A stretch of DNA of 35,825 bases from Streptomyces huasconensis (GTDB lineage: Bacteria > Actinomycetota > Actinomycetes > Streptomycetales > Streptomycetaceae), in assembly GCA_004010275.1 (NCBI GenBank), contig RBWT01000080.1, positions 1 to 35,825 of the forward strand. The letters run 5' to 3'. Positions 1-7,764 of the stretch are shown one piece after another. Position 1 is the first letter of the stretch; each line of letters starts with the position of its first letter. The notes under the pieces are model-generated. The model worked only from the letters and a program-made list of their open reading frames with translations. It did no database searches and had not been told where the DNA came from. Position numbers and translations under genes: made by a program.

Positions 1-24
1 CCCGGCCACGTCGGCCTGCGGCGA

Positions 25-56
25 CCCTCCGCGCCCCCGGCCGGGGGCGCGGAGGG
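25..56. terminator. Perfect 32-base palindrome, likely terminator
   Basis: Bases 25-40 (CCCTCCGCGCCCCCGG) are followed directly by their exact reverse complement at 41-56. The pure G/C stem would form a very stable hairpin with no T-tract, the usual form of Streptomyces terminators. It probably ends a gene lying outside the left edge. Being symmetrical, it could act on either strand. Confidence 0.7.
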
Positions 57-260
57 CCGCCCGGCGACGAACCGGCTCGCTCGCGGCCTGGCCTGGCCTG
101 GACAAGGGTCTGGAAGGGCCGGCCAACGCCAGCCGTTCCGGGTGCGGGGCATCGGACCGGCCACGCCTCCTCCGTACGTTCGCCCGACGGGCGCGGGAGG
201 AGTCCAGGGGCGAGCATGGACGGCGGGAAACGAACTGGTCCGGGGGCAGCACTCTGCTAG
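57..260. other. Intergenic, no gene seen
   Basis: The space between the terminator and the nagB operator has no convincing reading frame. The only pattern I see is a short tandem run of GGCCT (three copies plus GG) at about 85-101, with no evident role. Confidence 0.5.
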
Positions 261-276
261 ATTGGTCTATACCACA
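261..276 (+). promoter_or_regulatory. DasR-responsive element (dre) upstream of nagB
   Basis: ATTGGTCTATACCACA matches the remembered dre consensus ACTGGTCTAGACCA(C/G)T at 13 of 16 positions, including both GGTC/ACC half sites. It lies about 58 bases before the chosen nagB start. A second right-half site (AGACCAC, 288-294) sits within a 13-base direct repeat, ACCACAGTGTCCC, at 271-283 and 290-302. DasR is a GntR/HutC repressor released by glucosamine-6-phosphate, the NagB substrate, so control of nagB by this site makes biochemical sense. Confidence 0.85.
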
Positions 277-334
277 GTGTCCCCTTGAGACCACAGTGTC
301 CCGTGAGTCCCCTCTCCAGATCGGCAGGCCCAGC

Positions 335-1120
335 GTGGAAGTTGTCATCGTCCCGGACGCCAAGGCAGGCGGCGAGCTCATCGCGGAGGCCATGGCCGCC
401 CTGGTGCGCCGTAAGCCTGACGCCCTGCTCGGTGTCGCCACCGGGTCCACCCCGCTGCCCATCTACGAAGCGCTGGCCGCCAAGGTCGCCGCCGGTGCCG
501 TGGATGCCTCGCGGGCGCGGATCTGCCAGCTCGACGAGTACGTGGGCCTGCCGACCGGGCACCCGGAGTCGTACCGCTCGGTGGTCCTCCGGGAGGTCGT
601 GGAGCCGCTCGGCCTGAGCGAGTCGGCGTTCATGGGGCCCGACGGCAGTGCCGAGGACGTCCAGGCGGCATGCGAGGCGTACGACAAGGCGCTCGCCGAG
701 GCGGGGGGTGTCGATCTCCAGCTGCTCGGGATCGGGACCGACGGGCACATCGGGTTCAACGAGCCCTGCTCCTCGCTCGCTTCGCGCACGCGCATCAAGA
801 CGCTGACGGAGCAGACGCGGGTGGACAACGCGCGCTTCTTCGACGGGGACATCGAGCAGGTCCCCCACCACGTCATCACCCAGGGGATCGGCACGATCCT
901 GGAGGCGCGGCACCTCGTGCTGCTGGCCACGGGCGAGGGGAAGGCGGACGCGGTGGCGGCGACGGTGGAGGGGCCGGTCGCCTCGATCGTCCCCGCGTCG
1001 GCCCTTCAGCTGCACCCGCACGCCACGGTCGTGGTGGACGAGGCCGCCGCGTCCAAGCTGAAGCTCGCCGACTACTTCCGGCACACCTACGCCAACAAGC
1101 CTGCTTGGCAGGGCCTGTAG
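335..1120 (+). CDS. nagB: Glucosamine-6-phosphate deaminase NagB
   Basis: NagB converts glucosamine-6-phosphate to fructose-6-phosphate and ammonia, the last cytosolic step of N-acetylglucosamine use. With the GTG start at 335 the protein has 261 residues and begins MEVVIVPDAKAGG, as the family does; an in-frame GTG at 296 would add 13 unconserved residues and overlap the regulatory repeat. Visible motifs are the ATGSTP phosphate loop (35-40), the LDEYVGL segment with catalytic Asp67, and DGHIGFNEP (136-144) with Asp136, His138 and Glu143. These correspond to E. coli D72, D141, H143 and E148 at a constant offset of five. A dre operator lies just upstream. No strong Shine-Dalgarno is visible, so the exact start is the least certain part. 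Confidence 0.95.
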   Translation: MEVVIVPDAKAGGELIAEAMAALVRRKPDALLGVATGSTPLPIYEALAAKVAAGAVDASRARICQLDEYVGLPTGHPESYRSVVLREVVEPLGLSESAFMGPDGSAEDVQAACEAYDKALAEAGGVDLQLLGIGTDGHIGFNEPCSSLASRTRIKTLTEQTRVDNARFFDGDIEQVPHHVITQGIGTILEARHLVLLATGEGKADAVAATVEGPVASIVPASALQLHPHATVVVDEAAASKLKLADYFRHTYANKPAWQGL

Positions 1121-1191
1121 GAGCGTTCTCGCAACGTTGGGCCCGGGAGTGTGGGGGTTCGCCCCGTCGCGCAGACGCGTCGGGCGAACCC

Positions 1192-1923
1192 TCAGGCCCC
1201 GGGCCGCCGCCGACGTCGGCTGTCGAGCGCTGCCAGAACGGCCACGGCGATGAGGGCCGCGATCGCCGCTGCGCGGGTGGCGCTCCATGTGGTGGTGGTG
1301 AGTGAACCCTGCAGATCCGCCTCGGCCCCCAACCGCATCGTGGTTTCGACGATGACCACCAGAGGGATCACGAGACGGCACGGGAAGCGGTACGCGGAAT
1401 TCCGGGCAAGGTTTCCGGCTGCTCCGAGGAGAGGCCCGAGGAACAAGGCGAAGACGCACCACAGAAGCGTCTTCGATATAAAGCCGTCCCAGTCGAATTG
1501 CGTCGCCTGTCCTGTCGGGTCACTGAGGTCCGCCGAAAGATAAGCGCCCTGCTGCGCTTTTGTCGCGTAGTAAACGCAAACCGCGGCCATCAATGCGAGA
1601 GTTCCTGTCGCGGCGGATCTTACCTTTGACCCACCCGCCATTCCCACGAAATAGGCAAGGGCGGCCCAGCTCCAGCCTGCGCTGAGCGTCAAATGCGCCA
1701 CCTGACCGAATGGCGCGTCGGTCGCCAGGAGCAATGGGCCGGAAGCTCCGAGAATGGCGCCGATCACCAGGGCCAGGGGATACGCGACCATCGGAGAATG
1801 AGCGCGCAGAGGGAGCCGTGGCGGAAACCGGCTTCGCGCGGTATCGGCACGAGTGTCGGTGCTGTCGGTGTCGCTTTCGGAGCCGGTGCCGGTCCTCGGG
1901 TTCGGCAGGCCAGTCTGGTGCAT
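1192..1923 (-). CDS. Six-helix membrane protein of unknown function
   Basis: The frame encodes 243 residues, or 199 if translation starts at the internal ATG at 1791, just before the first membrane helix. The first 44 residues are Ser/Thr/Asp/Arg-rich and may not be translated; neither start has a clear Shine-Dalgarno. About six hydrophobic segments follow, then an Arg-rich tail (DSRRRRRPGA). I do not recognise the family with certainty; it resembles small actinobacterial DUF-type membrane proteins. It uses codons rare in Streptomyces (AGA, GTA, ATA, CTT) and is less GC-rich than its neighbours, suggesting acquisition. It lies 133 bases downstream of the bacteriocin gene on the same strand, so it is an immunity or export candidate by position only. 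Confidence 0.6.
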   Translation of the reverse strand: MHQTGLPNPRTGTGSESDTDSTDTRADTARSRFPPRLPLRAHSPMVAYPLALVIGAILGASGPLLLATDAPFGQVAHLTLSAGWSWAALAYFVGMAGGSKVRSAATGTLALMAAVCVYYATKAQQGAYLSADLSDPTGQATQFDWDGFISKTLLWCVFALFLGPLLGAAGNLARNSAYRFPCRLVIPLVVIVETTMRLGAEADLQGSLTTTTWSATRAAAIAALIAVAVLAALDSRRRRRPGA

Positions 1924-2056
1924 GCTGCGTTGTCACCGCCGCGGGAGAGCGCGTCTTAGGGGGAGGGCCGGGGCGCGCGCGGCCCTGGCCACCGGCTTCG
2001 AGAAGCCACGTGACCAGGGCGCGAGAGGCGCTACACGGATGGGTGGAGCGTGGTTT

Positions 2057-2509
2057 TTAGTAGACGCCCCAGTAGGTGTGGCACGTGTACGCGGCACCGG
2101 AGATCGCGGAGGCGTTCGCCCAGATGTCCGCGGCCTGGATGTCCTTGTCGGTCTGAGAAGCGATCGCGACGCTCGCCGAGTGCTTCTTCGTGGGGTGGAT
2201 GTAGTTCGAGTAGCACTTCTTGCCCGAGATGACGGCCGAGGTGCCATAGGACCAGGTGCCGCCACCGACGGACTGAGTCGCCTTGGGGGTGATCGAGCCC
2301 GACTTCGCGACGGGAATCGCGGCCACGCCCCACTTGGTCGGCTTTTCGCCGTTCGGGCCTATGAGCTGCGCCGGCGGAGCGACAGAGGACTTCGCCGTGT
2401 ATACGAGAGGCTGGGGAGTCGCCGCGACCGAGGGGCCGGCGGTAGCCATAGTTCCGGCGGCGGCCACCGTCATGATGGTGGCAACGGCGAGCTTCTTGAC
2501 CGTCTGCAT
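2057..2509 (-). CDS. Lactococcin 972-family bacteriocin precursor
   Basis: The secreted protein has about 150 residues. It starts MQTVKKLAVATIM and has a classic signal peptide ending near SVAA. Starting at the upstream ATG (2521) would add the acidic MDDI and leave AAGAG directly against the start codon. The C-terminal 65 or so residues carry the lactococcin 972 pattern: GGTWSYG, then YSNYIHPTKKHSASV, then an Asp/Ala-rich stretch with ADIWANAS, ending in TYWGVY. Lactococcin 972 binds lipid II and blocks septum formation. Two differences from the Lactococcus protein as I recall it are a roughly 50-residue linker between signal peptide and bacteriocin domain, and two cysteines (KKCYS and YTCHT) that could form a disulfide. 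No DUF1430-type immunity protein or ABC transporter, the usual partners, is nearby. Confidence 0.85.
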   Translation of the reverse strand: MQTVKKLAVATIMTVAAAGTMATAGPSVAATPQPLVYTAKSSVAPPAQLIGPNGEKPTKWGVAAIPVAKSGSITPKATQSVGGGTWSYGTSAVISGKKCYSNYIHPTKKHSASVAIASQTDKDIQAADIWANASAISGAAYTCHTYWGVY

Positions 2510-2521
2510 GATGTCGTCCAT

Positions 2522-2700
2522 CTCTTAGAAACTGAACCGGTAAGGACTGGGCCCGTCCGCGATGATCATGCCATCTCGCCACGGGATTGAGGAGAAGTTC
2601 TTCCGTTCAGATTTCACCAACTACCAACAAATGGAAAATTGTTGAAAGATGAACAGCAAACGGAATGGAACATACCTATATTGACGGTCTATTAGTCGCC
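2522..2700 (-). promoter_or_regulatory. A/T-rich leader and promoter region of the bacteriocin gene
   Basis: Bases about 2585-2700 are strikingly A/T-rich for this genome, with runs such as AAATGGAAAATTGTTG and TACCTATATTGACGG. The segment precedes the bacteriocin gene and must hold its promoter, but I cannot assign -35/-10 boxes with confidence and see no dre site. Composition marks the edge of a probably acquired islet. Confidence 0.5.
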
Positions 2701-2708
2701 GTATGCGG

Positions 2709-2738
2709 AAGGGGCGCCCCCGGAAAGGAGCGCCCCTT
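2709..2738 (-). terminator. Terminator of the das operon
   Basis: AAGGGGCGC (2709-2717) pairs perfectly with GCGCCCCTT (2730-2738) around a 12-base loop that can add CC/GG pairs. It lies 18 bases beyond the dasD stop codon in the direction of transcription. Confidence 0.8.
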
Positions 2739-2755
2739 TGGTATCGGTCAGGCTG

Positions 2756-4272
2756 TCAGGCGCCGGTGATGACCTCCGCCGCCGCCTCGCCGCAGACCCG
2801 CGCCGCGCCGCGCGTCGCGATGTGGAGGGCGCCGGTCGGGGCGGACTGGGGGACGCCCATCTCCACCACCACGGTGTCCGGGCGCGACGCCACGAGCGTG
2901 CGTACCGCCGCGGCCATCCACGTCGTGGCGATGCGCGTCGCGGACGACCGCCACGATGCGGCGCTCCCCCGCCGCCGCGAGGGCCTCGGCGCCGCGCCGT
3001 CGCCGGAGAAGCTGCCCGAGGCCGTGCCGGGGAGGCGGTGTTCGAGCGCGGCGGTGACGCCCCACGGGGTCTCGTCGCCGACCGCGATGTTCGGGAGCGG
3101 CGTGAACGTGGCGACGTAGGGCGCCTCGGTGATCGGGGCCGTGCAGGTCTCGCCGCGCGTGACCGTCAGCGCGCGGCGGGCCGCGACCAGGCCGATTCCG
3201 GTGTCGGGCGCGCCCCCCGAACGCTCGGCCGCGCCCGACACCGAAGCCCAGTCCGCCAGCGCCCGCACGCGGTCGGCCGCGTCGGCGAGGCGTTCCTCGG
3301 AGAGTTCGCCCGAACGCACCGCGGCGACGAAGGCGTCCCGCAGCCGCAGCACCGTGCCCTCGTCGGAGGGCCCGCCGCCCACGCAGATCGCGTCGGCGCC
3401 CGCGGCGATGGCGAGGACACAGCCGCGCTCGAAGCCGTAGCGGCCCGCGATGGCCTGCATGTCCATGCCGTCGGTGACGATCAGGCCGTCGTAGCCGAAC
3501 TCCCCGCGCAGCAGGTCGGTGAGGATGCGGCGGGAGACCGTCCCCGGGTTCTCCGGGTCCAGGGCGGGGGCGAGGATGTGGGCGCTCATCACGGCGCGCG
3601 TGCCGGCGGCGAGGGCGGCGCGGAACGGCGCGAGGTCGCGGGAGTTCAGCACGTCCCGGTCGACGTCGATGACCGGCACGGAGTGGTGCGAGTCGATCGC
3701 CGTGTCGCCGTGGCCCGGGAAGTGCTTGGCGGAGGTGGCGACGCCGGACGACTGCATGCCCTCGACGTAGGCGGCGGTGTGCCGGGCCACCAGCTGCGGG
3801 TCGCGCCGAAGGAGCGTACGCCGATGACGGGGTTGTCCGGGTTGGCGTTGACGTCCGCCGACGGCGCCCAGTTGAAGTTGATGCCGCAGGCCGCGAGCCG
3901 GCGGCCGAGGTCGGCGGCCACCTCGCGGGTCAGCGCGGGATCGTCGACGGCGCCGAGGGCGTGGTTGCCCGGGTAGGAGGAGCCGGTGCGCACCTCCAGG
4001 CGGGTGACGTCGCCGCTCTCCTCGTCGATGGCGACCAGCAGGTCCTCGCGCTCGGCGCGCAGCAGGGCGGTGAGCGCGGCGACCTGCTCGGCGGTCTTGA
4101 CGTTGCGCCCGAACAGGCCGACGGAGGCGAGGCCCTCACCGATCCTGCGGCGTACCCAGTCCGGCGCGGTGGTGCCGTCGAAGCCGGGCTGGAGGACGGC
4201 CAGGGCGTTGCGGGAGAGGGTGTCGCCGGAAGGCGTCGCGTCTCCGGGGGCAGGCGTGGCAAGTGTCGTCAT
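2756..4272 (-). pseudogene. dasD: Beta-N-acetylglucosaminidase DasD/NagZ-type (GH3), frameshifted
   Basis: This GH3 enzyme would release N-acetylglucosamine from chitobiose imported by DasABC. Motifs present are KHFPGHGDT with DSHH (the His/Asp acid-base pair) and VTDGMDMQAI, whose Asp is the nucleophile. The reading frame is broken near 3801-3806 (one base missing after VRSFGA). It is also scrambled between about 2990 and 2921, where one base is missing and then one is extra: the conserved text EALAAAGERRIVAVVRDAHRHD is found in another frame. Restoring these gives about 505 residues, a normal length. The ATG at 4272 follows AAGGGA at good spacing and lies 6 bases past dasC, so it is the last gene of the operon. 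All motifs survive, so sequencing error is at least as likely as true decay. Confidence 0.85.
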
Positions 4273-4278
4273 GTCGCG

Positions 4279-5109
4279 TTATCCCTTCACTGCGCCGTCG
4301 GTCAGGCCGCTGACGGCCCTGCGCTGCAGGAAGACGAAGAGGATCAGGATCGGGATGGCGAAGAGCGAGGCCGCGGCCATGGTGGCACCCCAGTCGTCGC
4401 CGAAGGCGGTCTGGAAGCTGGACAGCCAGATCGGCAGCGTCTTGGCGTCCGCTTCCTTGTTCATCACCAGAGCCAGCGGGAACTCGTTCCAGGCGGTGAT
4501 GAAGCCGAAGAGCGAGGTCGACATCAGGCCCGGCGCGAGCAGCGGCAGGATGACGCGGCGGAAGGCCTGCATACGCGTACAGCCGTCGACCATGGCGGAC
4601 TCCTCCAGCTCCCTCGGCACGGCGGCGACGAAGCCGCGCAGCGTCAGGAGGGTGAAGGGCAGGATCATCACCATGTAGAAGAGGGTGAGCGGGAGCAGGC
4701 TGTTCAGCATGTCGGCGTCGCGCACGATGATGTAGATCGCGATGACCATGACTTCCCAGGGCGCCATCTGGGCGAGCATGAAGCCGATGATGAAGCCGCG
4801 CCGCCCCTTGAAGCGCATCCGGGCGAGGGCGAACGCCGCGGTGACGCCGATGATGAGCGAGAGGACGACCGCGCAGACCGTGACGGTGATCGAGTTGCCG
4901 ACCATGGTCCAGAAGTGGTCGGCGTCCATGGCCGTCTTGAAGTGTTCGAACGTGGCGTCGGTCGGGAACCAGACCGGATTCTCGCTGATGATGTCGCCGG
5001 TCGGCTTGAAGGCCGTCGCGAACATCCAGTACACGGGGAAGACGAAGAACAGGAAGAGAGCGACGGCGGTCAGGTTGGGCCAGATCCGGCCCAGCGGCGA
5101 GCGCTTCAC
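4279..5109 (-). CDS. dasC: Chitobiose ABC transporter permease DasC
   Basis: Inner-membrane permease of a CUT1-type sugar importer, 276 residues with six membrane helices. The EAA loop that contacts the ATPase is visible as EESAMVDGCTRMQAFRRVILPLLAPG-like sequence at about two thirds of the length. The GTG start (KRSPLGRIWPNL follows) overlaps the dasB stop by four bases (GTGA), implying translational coupling; dasD starts 6 bases after its TAA. No ATPase gene lies in the operon. As known for Das systems, the shared MsiK ATPase encoded elsewhere is the expected partner. The frame continues open far upstream, but that extension is antisense to nothing conserved and overlaps dasB. Confidence 0.95.
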   Translation of the reverse strand: MKRSPLGRIWPNLTAVALFLFFVFPVYWMFATAFKPTGDIISENPVWFPTDATFEHFKTAMDADHFWTMVGNSITVTVCAVVLSLIIGVTAAFALARMRFKGRRGFIIGFMLAQMAPWEVMVIAIYIIVRDADMLNSLLPLTLFYMVMILPFTLLTLRGFVAAVPRELEESAMVDGCTRMQAFRRVILPLLAPGLMSTSLFGFITAWNEFPLALVMNKEADAKTLPIWLSSFQTAFGDDWGATMAAASLFAIPILILFVFLQRRAVSGLTDGAVKG

Positions 5110-6095
5110 AGCTCGTCCTCCTCTTGCTTGAGCACGATCCGCAGGTAGTACGAGGTGATGGCCAGCAGGATGACGATGGTGAGCATCGCGATCGCCGCGC
5201 CCATGCCGAAGTGCTGGTTGCCCATGCCCTCGATGTAGGCGTAGACGGGCAGGATCTCGGTGAGCCGGTCGGGGCCGCCCTCGTTGAGGGTGAAGACCTG
5301 GACGAACGCCTTGAAGACCCAGATGATCTCCAGGAACGTCGTGGCGTAGAGGAAGGGCCGCAGGTACGGCAGGGTGACCGAGGTGAACTGCTGCCAGGCG
5401 CCGGCGCCGTCCAGCGAGGCGGCCTCGTACAGCTCCTTGGGGATGGTCGTCGTGGCGGCGTAGAGGTTGATCGCCACGAAGGGGATCGACTGCCAGACGA
5501 TCAGGAGCAGGACCACGAAGAAGGTGGAGTACTGCGTGCTCAGCCAGTCGTGGTCGGCCATGGACTCGAAGCCGATCTTGGCGAGCACCCAGTTGACGAC
5601 GCCGAAGCGCTGCGCGAACAGCCACTGGTAGACGGTGGTCGAGGCGACGACGGGCATCGCCCAGGCCAGGACGAGGCCGACCAGGAGCAGGGTCCGCATC
5701 TTGCGGCCGAGCCGTGCGAGCAGCAGGCCGACGAGCGTACCGAGGATCATGATCAGTACGACGTTGGCGGCGGTGAAGGCGACCGAGCGTCCGGTGACCC
5801 GCCAGAAGTCCTCGCCGGTGAGGATCTCCGTGTAGTTGTCGAACCCGTTCCACTCCGTGAGGTGCAGGATGAACTGCCTCATGTTGAGGTTCTGGAACGA
5901 CAACATCCCGTTGCTGACCAGCGGCCAGCCGAGCAGCAGCACGGTGGCGACGATCGCGGGGGCAAGGAGCAGATAGGGCGTCAGGCCGGCGAGACGCCCC
6001 GGGGTCGCGCGCGGGCCGCGTGGTCGTGGTCCGCCGTCCGGTGCCTGCACCTCCGTCGGGCCGGAGGGCGGCCGTTCGGTCTTCTGCACGGTCAT
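5106..6095 (-). CDS. dasB: Chitobiose ABC transporter permease DasB
   Basis: Partner permease of DasC, about 329 residues with six helices after a Pro-rich cytoplasmic N-terminus. The EAA loop reads EAASLDGAGAWQQFTSVTLPYLRP-like near residue 220. I chose the ATG at 6095 (MTVQKTERPP) because AAAGAG lies nine bases before it; in-frame ATGs at 6104 and 6119 are alternatives. The gene follows dasA after a 144-base gap that holds a large hairpin, so permeases are probably made in smaller amounts than the binding protein. The stop overlaps the dasC start. Confidence 0.94.
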   Translation of the reverse strand: MTVQKTERPPSGPTEVQAPDGGPRPRGPRATPGRLAGLTPYLLLAPAIVATVLLLGWPLVSNGMLSFQNLNMRQFILHLTEWNGFDNYTEILTGEDFWRVTGRSVAFTAANVVLIMILGTLVGLLLARLGRKMRTLLLVGLVLAWAMPVVASTTVYQWLFAQRFGVVNWVLAKIGFESMADHDWLSTQYSTFFVVLLLIVWQSIPFVAINLYAATTTIPKELYEAASLDGAGAWQQFTSVTLPYLRPFLYATTFLEIIWVFKAFVQVFTLNEGGPDRLTEILPVYAYIEGMGNQHFGMGAAIAMLTIVILLAITSYYLRIVLKQEEDEL

Positions 6096-6139
6096 ACTCG
6101 CCATCTCTTTCGTGGGCATCGCGGCGGTACGCAGAGGTG

Positions 6140-6180
6140 TGCCGGGGGCGGCGAGGGCGTCTCACCCGCCGCCCCCGGCA
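6140..6180 (-). promoter_or_regulatory. Intergenic hairpin between dasA and dasB
   Basis: TGCCGGGGGCGGCG (6140-6153) is matched by its exact reverse complement at 6167-6180, giving a 14-base-pair stem with a 13-base loop. In the das transcript it lies between the binding-protein gene and the permease genes. Such hairpins typically partly terminate transcription or protect the upstream mRNA, allowing an excess of binding protein. Bases 6181-6239 hold further GC-rich near-repeats (CCCCCGGCA/GGGAG) of unclear role. Confidence 0.75.
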
Positions 6181-6239
6181 AGGGGGTCCCCGCCGAGGGA
6201 GCCCCCGGCAGGAGGGCCCCCGTCAAGGGAGGGTGTCGT

Positions 6240-7514
6240 CTACTGCTTCTGCGCCAGGCGCTTGTTCAGCTCGCCCTCGACCTGCTCGGCGGCGGCCGCG
6301 GGCGACTTACCGTTGAGCACCGCGGTCATGTAGTTCTTGATCGGGTTCGGCGGGTTCTCGACCGCGCCCCACTCCGGGATCAGCGGGGTGATGCCGCCGC
6401 CGGGGGTGGCCGGGGTCATGGCCTTGGCGGCCGGGTTGCCCTCGAGGGCGGACTCCAGCGACTCCTTGTTCGGGATGACGCCGCCTTCCTTGGCGAACTG
6501 CCCCTCGAACTTGTCGGACAGCGCGATCTTCAGGAACTCCTTGGCCAGCTCCTGCTTCTTGCTGGTCGCGGCGATGGCGAGGTTGGAGCCGCCGAGGAAG
6601 ACGCCCTCGGGCTTGTCGGCCGTGGCGCCGGGGATCGTGAAGTAGCCGATGTCCTTCGCGATCTTCTTGTCCGTCTTGATCGCGAGGTCCGCCTCCCACG
6701 GCATGCCGATGAACGTGGCGGTCTTGCCCTTGCCGAAGACCTCGCCCTGCTGCGGGGTGGCCTCGTCCTTGTTCTTGGGGGCCTTGGAGAGCTTCTGGAA
6801 CTCCTGGTACGTCTTCATGGCCTTGGCGACCTTGGGGTCGGCCAGGTTGGAGACGTACTTGTCGCCGTCCTTCTTGACCAGCTCGGCGCCCTCACCGATG
6901 GTCAGGCCGACGAAGTGGTACCAGAACTGGCCCGGCATGTAGATCGGCTCGGCGTCGGTCTTCGCGCCGATCCGCTTGAGGTCCTTCAGGAACTGCTCGC
7001 GGGTCTTGGGGGTGTCCTTGATGCCCGCCTCGGCCCAGATCTTCTTGTTGTAGATCACGACGCGGTTGAGGACGAACCAGGGAGCGGCGTACTGCTTGCC
7101 GTCGATGACCGAGGCCTTGTTCATCGACTCGGTCCAGTCGGCGCCGATCGACTCCTTGAGGTCACCCAGCTCGGCGAGGCCGCCGGTCTTGGCGTACGCG
7201 GCGGTCTGGGTGTTGCCGATCTCGAAGACGTCCGGCGGGTTCTCCTCGGAAAGGGCCGTGGTCAGCTTCTGCTGGATGCCGTTCCACTGCTGGACCTCGA
7301 ACTTCAGCTTCGCGCCGGTCTTCTTCTCGAAGGCCGCCGTGACATCCTTCTGCCACTTGTCCGGCGTCGAACCGTCCATCGCCCAGAGCGTCAGCGTCTC
7401 GCCCTTGAAGCCGTCGGCACCGCCGGACTTCTTGTCCCCGTCGTCACTGCCGCAGGCCGCGACCGAGACCAACATGCCCGCGACACCGATGGCCGCTATG
7501 AGCTTGCGCTTCAC
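6240..7514 (-). CDS. dasA: Chitobiose-binding lipoprotein DasA
   Basis: Extracellular solute-binding protein of the DasABC importer, 424 residues. It begins MKRKLIAAIGVAGMLVSVAAC: charged n-region, hydrophobic core and a lipobox VAAC with Cys at residue 21, so it is lipid-anchored outside the membrane. The following GSDDGDKKSGG is a flexible linker. The rest is a family 1 sugar-binding fold (for example LTLWAMDGSTPDKW near the N-terminus and FIGMPWEADLAI in the middle). The GTG start at 7514 follows GAGGAGGGTGAC, a strong ribosome site. In S. coelicolor DasA links chitin uptake to development. Expression should be controlled by DasR through the dre sites upstream. Confidence 0.96.
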   Translation of the reverse strand: MKRKLIAAIGVAGMLVSVAACGSDDGDKKSGGADGFKGETLTLWAMDGSTPDKWQKDVTAAFEKKTGAKLKFEVQQWNGIQQKLTTALSEENPPDVFEIGNTQTAAYAKTGGLAELGDLKESIGADWTESMNKASVIDGKQYAAPWFVLNRVVIYNKKIWAEAGIKDTPKTREQFLKDLKRIGAKTDAEPIYMPGQFWYHFVGLTIGEGAELVKKDGDKYVSNLADPKVAKAMKTYQEFQKLSKAPKNKDEATPQQGEVFGKGKTATFIGMPWEADLAIKTDKKIAKDIGYFTIPGATADKPEGVFLGGSNLAIAATSKKQELAKEFLKIALSDKFEGQFAKEGGVIPNKESLESALEGNPAAKAMTPATPGGGITPLIPEWGAVENPPNPIKNYMTAVLNGKSPAAAAEQVEGELNKRLAQKQ

Positions 7515-7595
7515 GTCACCCTCCTCAAGGGATGCCAGTCAACCCCCCACCCGCAGCGACCGAATGGACCGAGATCTGCCCGTGGGACTGGAACC

Positions 7596-7641
7596 TGGTC
7601 TTTAATGGTGTAGACCAGTACGGGGAGCTTGGCCTAGACCT
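7596..7641. promoter_or_regulatory. Cluster of DasR operators (dre) between dasA and dasR
   Basis: The best site, AATGGTGTAGACCAGT (7604-7619), matches the dre consensus at 14 of 16 positions. A second, with core TGGCCTAGACCT (7630-7641), matches 10 of 12 core positions. A left half site TGGTCT (7596-7601) also forms a wider inverted repeat with AGACCA at 7612-7617. The cluster sits about 80-130 bases from the dasA start and 120-170 from the dasR start, so it can repress dasA and give DasR autoregulation. Confidence 0.88.
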
Positions 7642-7764
7642 TTAGGGGTGTCAAGGGTGTATAAGAAGGGCTGTCACGTCCGTTATCGGACCGACACCTG
7701 AGCGGGCAAGGCCTGCTCGGCCCGTACCGTGCCACGATGTGAGCCGCGACAGACGGAGGAGCCG

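Noticed and set aside
85..101. GGCCT tandem repeat
   Set aside because: Three short copies are expected by chance in such GC-rich DNA; no link to a feature.
5124..7613. 829-codon open frame on the plus strand opposite dasA and dasB
   Set aside because: It is antisense to clearly conserved transporter genes. Its translation is low-complexity Asp/Gly/Arg/Leu sequence, typical of GC-rich shadow frames.
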